From JAZTZP01 sp045637525 (GTDB lineage: Bacteria; Bacillota; Clostridia; UBA1381): DNA of 54,084 nucleotides. The notes below the pieces were generated by a model. The model saw only the letters and a program-made list of their open reading frames with translations. It searched no databases and was not told the origin of the DNA. The DNA is taken from NCBI GenBank assembly GCA_045637525.1, contig JAZTZP010000069.1:1-54084 (forward strand), in the 5' to 3' direction. Both the position numbers and the translations under genes were made by a program. This document shows, piece after piece, positions 51,833-54,084 of this stretch (its first letter is position 1; each line of letters starts with the position of its first letter).

Positions 51833-53452
51833 TTACTCTACTTTCACACCAAACGATGCACCGCCGCTTAAACCTGAGCTGCTTGAATTTGAGCTACTTG
51901 AACCTGAATTACTTGAACTTGAGCTACTTGAACTTGAGTTACTTGAACCTGAGCTGCTTGAACCTGAGCTGCTTGAACTTGAGCTACTTGAACTTGAGCT
52001 GCTTGAACTTGAGTTGCTTGAACCTGAGCTCTTTGAACCTGAGCTCTTTGAACCCGAGCTACCTGATTTTGAAGCACCTTGGTTAGCTTTAGCTGCCTCA
52101 GCCGCTTTTCTTGCAGCCTCTGCATCCGCTGCCGCCTTTTCAGCCGCCCTTATTGCTGCATCGCGCTTTGCATCTAACGCTTCTTTCTTTGCACACATGC
52201 TGTTATATGTCTCGGAAAGCGTATTATCCAGCTCATCGATAGTTTTTCTGAGTGAGCTGTCTTCTTGTGCAGCACTCATCAGCTCGTCATATTTTGAAGC
52301 GTACTCATGTTCATATAAATCAACAAACGTTACCGCAAGATTTCTTACATCGTTAACCTCAGCCTCAACTCCCGGTACATTGCTGTATGCGCCACCGTCA
52401 ATGCCACCAATTATTCCGTTACAGGTGTTTTTATTTTTCTCGAACTTATCATGGATTTCCACATATCCGGTCTTAGCCTCTTCCCAGTTCTTTGACGCTA
52501 AGTCTTTTAATTCCGCAACAGAAACACCTTCTGATAATTCGTTTGCCCTCATCTGTGAATCCTTATACGACTTCACACCTATCGCAACACCGCCTGCTGC
52601 AATAATCAGCGCACATGCAAGAGCTATATATGTAGACTTGCGTCTTGCAAGAACAGCAAATATATTACCTGCCGGGGTTGCATCAATTATCATACAAGTT
52701 ATATTATCTATACCGCCGGCATTTTTAGCCATTCTGACAAGCTCGTCAGCTGCCGCCTGCGGATCCTCAACGCTCAGCAGTATATTTTCAATGTCACGGT
52801 CTGCAACCATATCGGTAAGACCGTCACTGCAAAGCAAAAATCTTTCTTTTTTAGTAATAGCTATGTCATCCAAGCTGAATTCTGTCTTAAGCGCACCAAA
52901 TTCAGGATTCATTCCCATATATCTTGTAAGCGCGCCCTTGTGAACTGTGGGGTCTGAATGGTCAACCGATAACTGAACAAGCTTTTTCTTATTCTTAATC
53001 ATATAAACACGGCTGTCGCCCACATTCGCAATCATAGCCTTTCCGTTATAAAAATACACGCCGCATACTGTACAGCCCATATTCTTAAGATCCGGATTTC
53101 CGAGAGACATATCAAAAATGCCCTCGCTTATACTGCACATTACCTCATCGTAAACACTTACTGCAGTTTTATGATTTTTAGGAGATGTCAATGTTGCCGA
53201 CGCATTGCTTATTCCCGCAACGGCAAGATATGCAGCCTCTTCTCCGCCTGCCATACCGCCCATACCGTCACAAACAGCAAAAAACTGAGACTCTTTTTCA
53301 AAAGTGATGCTGCCGCCATGTGTTTCTGCTAAGTTAAAAATATTTTGCTCCTTGGACTTTATTCCCACACCGGGAAGATAAAAATTATCTTCATTGTTTG
53401 AGCGTCTTACTCCAACATCACAAACTAATCCAACATTAAATTTTAATTTCAT
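51833..53452 (-). CDS. PP2C-family Ser/Thr phosphatase with membrane helix and Ser-rich tail
   Basis: A 539-aa phosphatase. The PP2C domain (about residues 5-250) keeps its metal ligands: NNEDN (Glu21, Asp22), CDGMGGMAGG (Asp62), VGDSRVY, SDGLTD and GIDNIT. A membrane helix lies at about 262-282. The external part begins ELSEGVSVAELKDLASKNW and becomes an Ala/Lys coiled coil, then a serine run of about 60 residues ending SGLSGGASFGVKVE. It should reverse phosphorylation by the kinase at 41425. AGGAG precedes the ATG at 53452. Most bacterial partners of this type lack an external domain, so this one is unusual. Confidence 0.9.
   Translation of the reverse strand: MKLKFNVGLVCDVGVRRSNNEDNFYLPGVGIKSKEQNIFNLAETHGGSITFEKESQFFAVCDGMGGMAGGEEAAYLAVAGISNASATLTSPKNHKTAVSVYDEVMCSISEGIFDMSLGNPDLKNMGCTVCGVYFYNGKAMIANVGDSRVYMIKNKKKLVQLSVDHSDPTVHKGALTRYMGMNPEFGALKTEFSLDDIAITKKERFLLCSDGLTDMVADRDIENILLSVEDPQAAADELVRMAKNAGGIDNITCMIIDATPAGNIFAVLARRKSTYIALACALIIAAGGVAIGVKSYKDSQMRANELSEGVSVAELKDLASKNWEEAKTGYVEIHDKFEKNKNTCNGIIGGIDGGAYSNVPGVEAEVNDVRNLAVTFVDLYEHEYASKYDELMSAAQEDSSLRKTIDELDNTLSETYNSMCAKKEALDAKRDAAIRAAEKAAADAEAARKAAEAAKANQGASKSGSSGSKSSGSKSSGSSNSSSSSSSSSSSSSSSSGSSSSGSSNSSSSSSSSSNSGSSSSNSSSSGLSGGASFGVKVE
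51872..52062 (-). repeat. 15-base tandem repeat coding for poly-Ser
   Basis: About 12 imperfect copies of the unit CTTGAACTTGAGCTA (plus strand) encode blocks of serine with scattered Gly and Asn near the end of the PP2C gene. The unit is a multiple of three, so gain or loss of copies would keep the frame. This is a likely variable-number repeat. Confidence 0.8.
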
Positions 53453-53539
53453 TTTCCATTTCTCCTATAATTTCTTCTGTCTTGCGTTCCAAATTTTTAC
53501 CAAAAACAACTTTTTTTCGTGTGTTTATATAACGCAAAA

Positions 53540-53569
53540 GCAAAACCGACGATATTTTGTCGGTTTTGC
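53540..53569 (-). terminator. Terminator after the WXG100 gene
   Basis: A perfect 11-bp stem, GCAAAACCGAC (53540-53550) with GTCGGTTTTGC (53559-53569), has an 8-base loop. It lies 14 bases downstream of the WXG100 stop on the minus strand and is followed there by TTTT. It may partly separate the WXG100 genes from the PP2C operon. The short T-run allows read-through. Confidence 0.7.
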
Positions 53570-53583
53570 CCTCACAACCATCA

Positions 53584-53898
53584 TTACGGTCGAACAACAT
53601 CTGTTCTGAGTGCGTTAGCATCTCCTGTATTTTCACGCTCTGCCTTGTTGTAGTTACGAGCTAATTCCATAAGCTCACGTGATCTTTTTCTTACCATGTT
53701 CATGCAATCTACTACGTCCTGACGCTCTGCATAAAGCTTTCTTACATATGCGTTACTTGCATCGCCTTCCCATTGTGCAAGTTGGTTTGCCTTGTTTGCT
53801 AAATCTTCTGCCAAGCTTGCAAGCTGTGCTGCCTTAGCCATAAGTTCATTTGCTGCTGCATTTAATTTGTTGGTATCAACGACCATAAATCCATTCAT
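53584..53898 (-). CDS. WXG100-family protein
   Basis: A 104-aa helical hairpin protein of the ESAT-6/WXG100 type. The central turn is Trp43-Glu44-Gly45 (AQWEGDAS), flanked by two amphipathic helices rich in Ala, Leu and Lys. Such proteins are secreted by type VII systems or act as their partners. No export-motor ATPase (EssC-like) is in the window. AAGGAGG lies 8 bases before the ATG at 53898. It is followed downstream by phosphatase, pseudo-phosphatase and kinase genes, and preceded by another WXG100-like gene. Confidence 0.85.
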   Translation of the reverse strand: MNGFMVVDTNKLNAAANELMAKAAQLASLAEDLANKANQLAQWEGDASNAYVRKLYAERQDVVDCMNMVRKRSRELMELARNYNKAERENTGDANALRTDVVRP

Positions 53899-53925
53899 TT
53901 CTAAATCCTCCTTAAAATTAACTTA

Positions 53926-54084
53926 TTAGTGAATAATGCTTACGTTTCTTGCTTCTGTTGTTGAATAGTTCTTTGAAATATCACCAAGAGTAGAAATATA
54001 AGTTGTCATAGTTGTGTGGAAACGTCTCATCTTTTCAACGTCTTTTTTAAACTCCATCTGGTACTTACGCTTTGCTTCGCCTTC
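53926..54084 (-). CDS. WXG100-like protein, C-terminal fragment (cut by window edge)
   Basis: The last 52 codons of a gene whose start lies beyond the right edge. The visible part is a long charged helix (KRKYQMEFKKDVEKMRR) then TTYISTLGDISKNYSTTEA, which resembles the C-terminal helix of WXG100 proteins. The stop at 53926 is 27 bases before the next gene, so the two are probably co-transcribed. Confidence 0.7.
   Translation of the reverse strand, partial: EGEAKRKYQMEFKKDVEKMRRFHTTMTTYISTLGDISKNYSTTEARNVSIIH

Noticed and set aside
51872..52062. CRISPR-like array
   Set aside because: The units are 15 bases with no unique spacers and are in frame within a coding tail; no cas genes are present.
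51796..52943. Long plus-strand open frames across the PP2C gene and its repeat
   Set aside because: They mirror the strongly biased codons of the minus-strand phosphatase, lack ribosome binding sites, and the minus-strand frame has clear catalytic motifs.
1..54084. rRNA, tRNA or riboswitch genes
   Set aside because: No cloverleaf, rRNA-like or recognisable riboswitch sequence was noticed in the intergenic regions; a covariance-model search would be decisive.

Overview
The window looks like a chromosome segment from a low-to-moderate GC, Gram-positive anaerobe of the Clostridia, probably an uncultured gut lineage. The evidence is strong GGAGG ribosome binding sites, ATG/GTG/TTG starts, SLH-domain surface proteins with csaB, WXG100 proteins, a PASTA-less Ser/Thr kinase, and RsbU/RsbW/STAS-type signalling. 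No rRNA, tRNA, CRISPR array, integrase or transposase gene was seen. Assignments come from reading motifs by eye, without database searches.

Left part (1-30.9 kb). After an intergenic palindromic repeat come a regulator with a DNA-binding domain at each end, preceded by two strong palindromes, and a small Cys-containing protein. A very long co-directional array (2418-28879) follows, with short gaps or overlaps and no obvious terminator inside it. In order it encodes a partner-switching cassette (STAS protein, DUF2156 protein, MATE transporter fused to a degenerate RsbW-like domain, SpoIIE/RsbU phosphatase, RsbW-like kinase); an NHLM-type peptide export system (short HlyD-like protein, C39-peptidase ABC exporter, partner ABC exporter); a leader-type small peptide; an ECF-like sigma factor; a ketosynthase, a catalytically dead ketosynthase partner, an acyl carrier protein and a ketoreductase; a one-module NRPS (C-A-PCP-TE) whose A-domain residues read as a serine code; an Lgt-like membrane protein; a 2697-aa SLH surface protein; and a 50-aa double-glycine peptide. 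A strong hairpin separates these from a secreted subtilase and a FabZ-like dehydratase. I read this as one undescribed biosynthesis, export and surface-display system. It would make an acyl-serine-like lipid or lipopeptide alongside C39-processed peptides. The final product is inference.

Middle part (31.1-41.4 kb). A separate plus-strand operon, with its own consensus extended -10 promoter, looks like secondary cell wall polymer synthesis: a DUF5780-like membrane protein, two GT4 glycosyltransferases, CsaB pyruvyl transferase, MurJ-like flippase, O-antigen ligase-like polymerase, two DUF4330-like proteins, a zinc-ribbon protein and a coiled-coil membrane protein. Pyruvylated wall polymer is what SLH domains bind, so this operon plausibly provides the anchor for the giant SLH protein. 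It ends at a terminator shared with the convergent operon.

Right part (41.4-54.1 kb, minus strand). Two WXG100-type proteins, one cut by the window edge, lead into a PP2C phosphatase, three membrane proteins that look like PP2C domains without metal ligands, a small membrane coiled-coil protein, three secreted stalk-domain (copper amine oxidase N-terminal-like) paralogues and a membrane Ser/Thr kinase. The kinase/phosphatase pair and WXG100 genes suggest a phospho-signalling locus linked to type VII-like secretion. The pseudo-phosphatases and their serine-rich tails are the unusual part.
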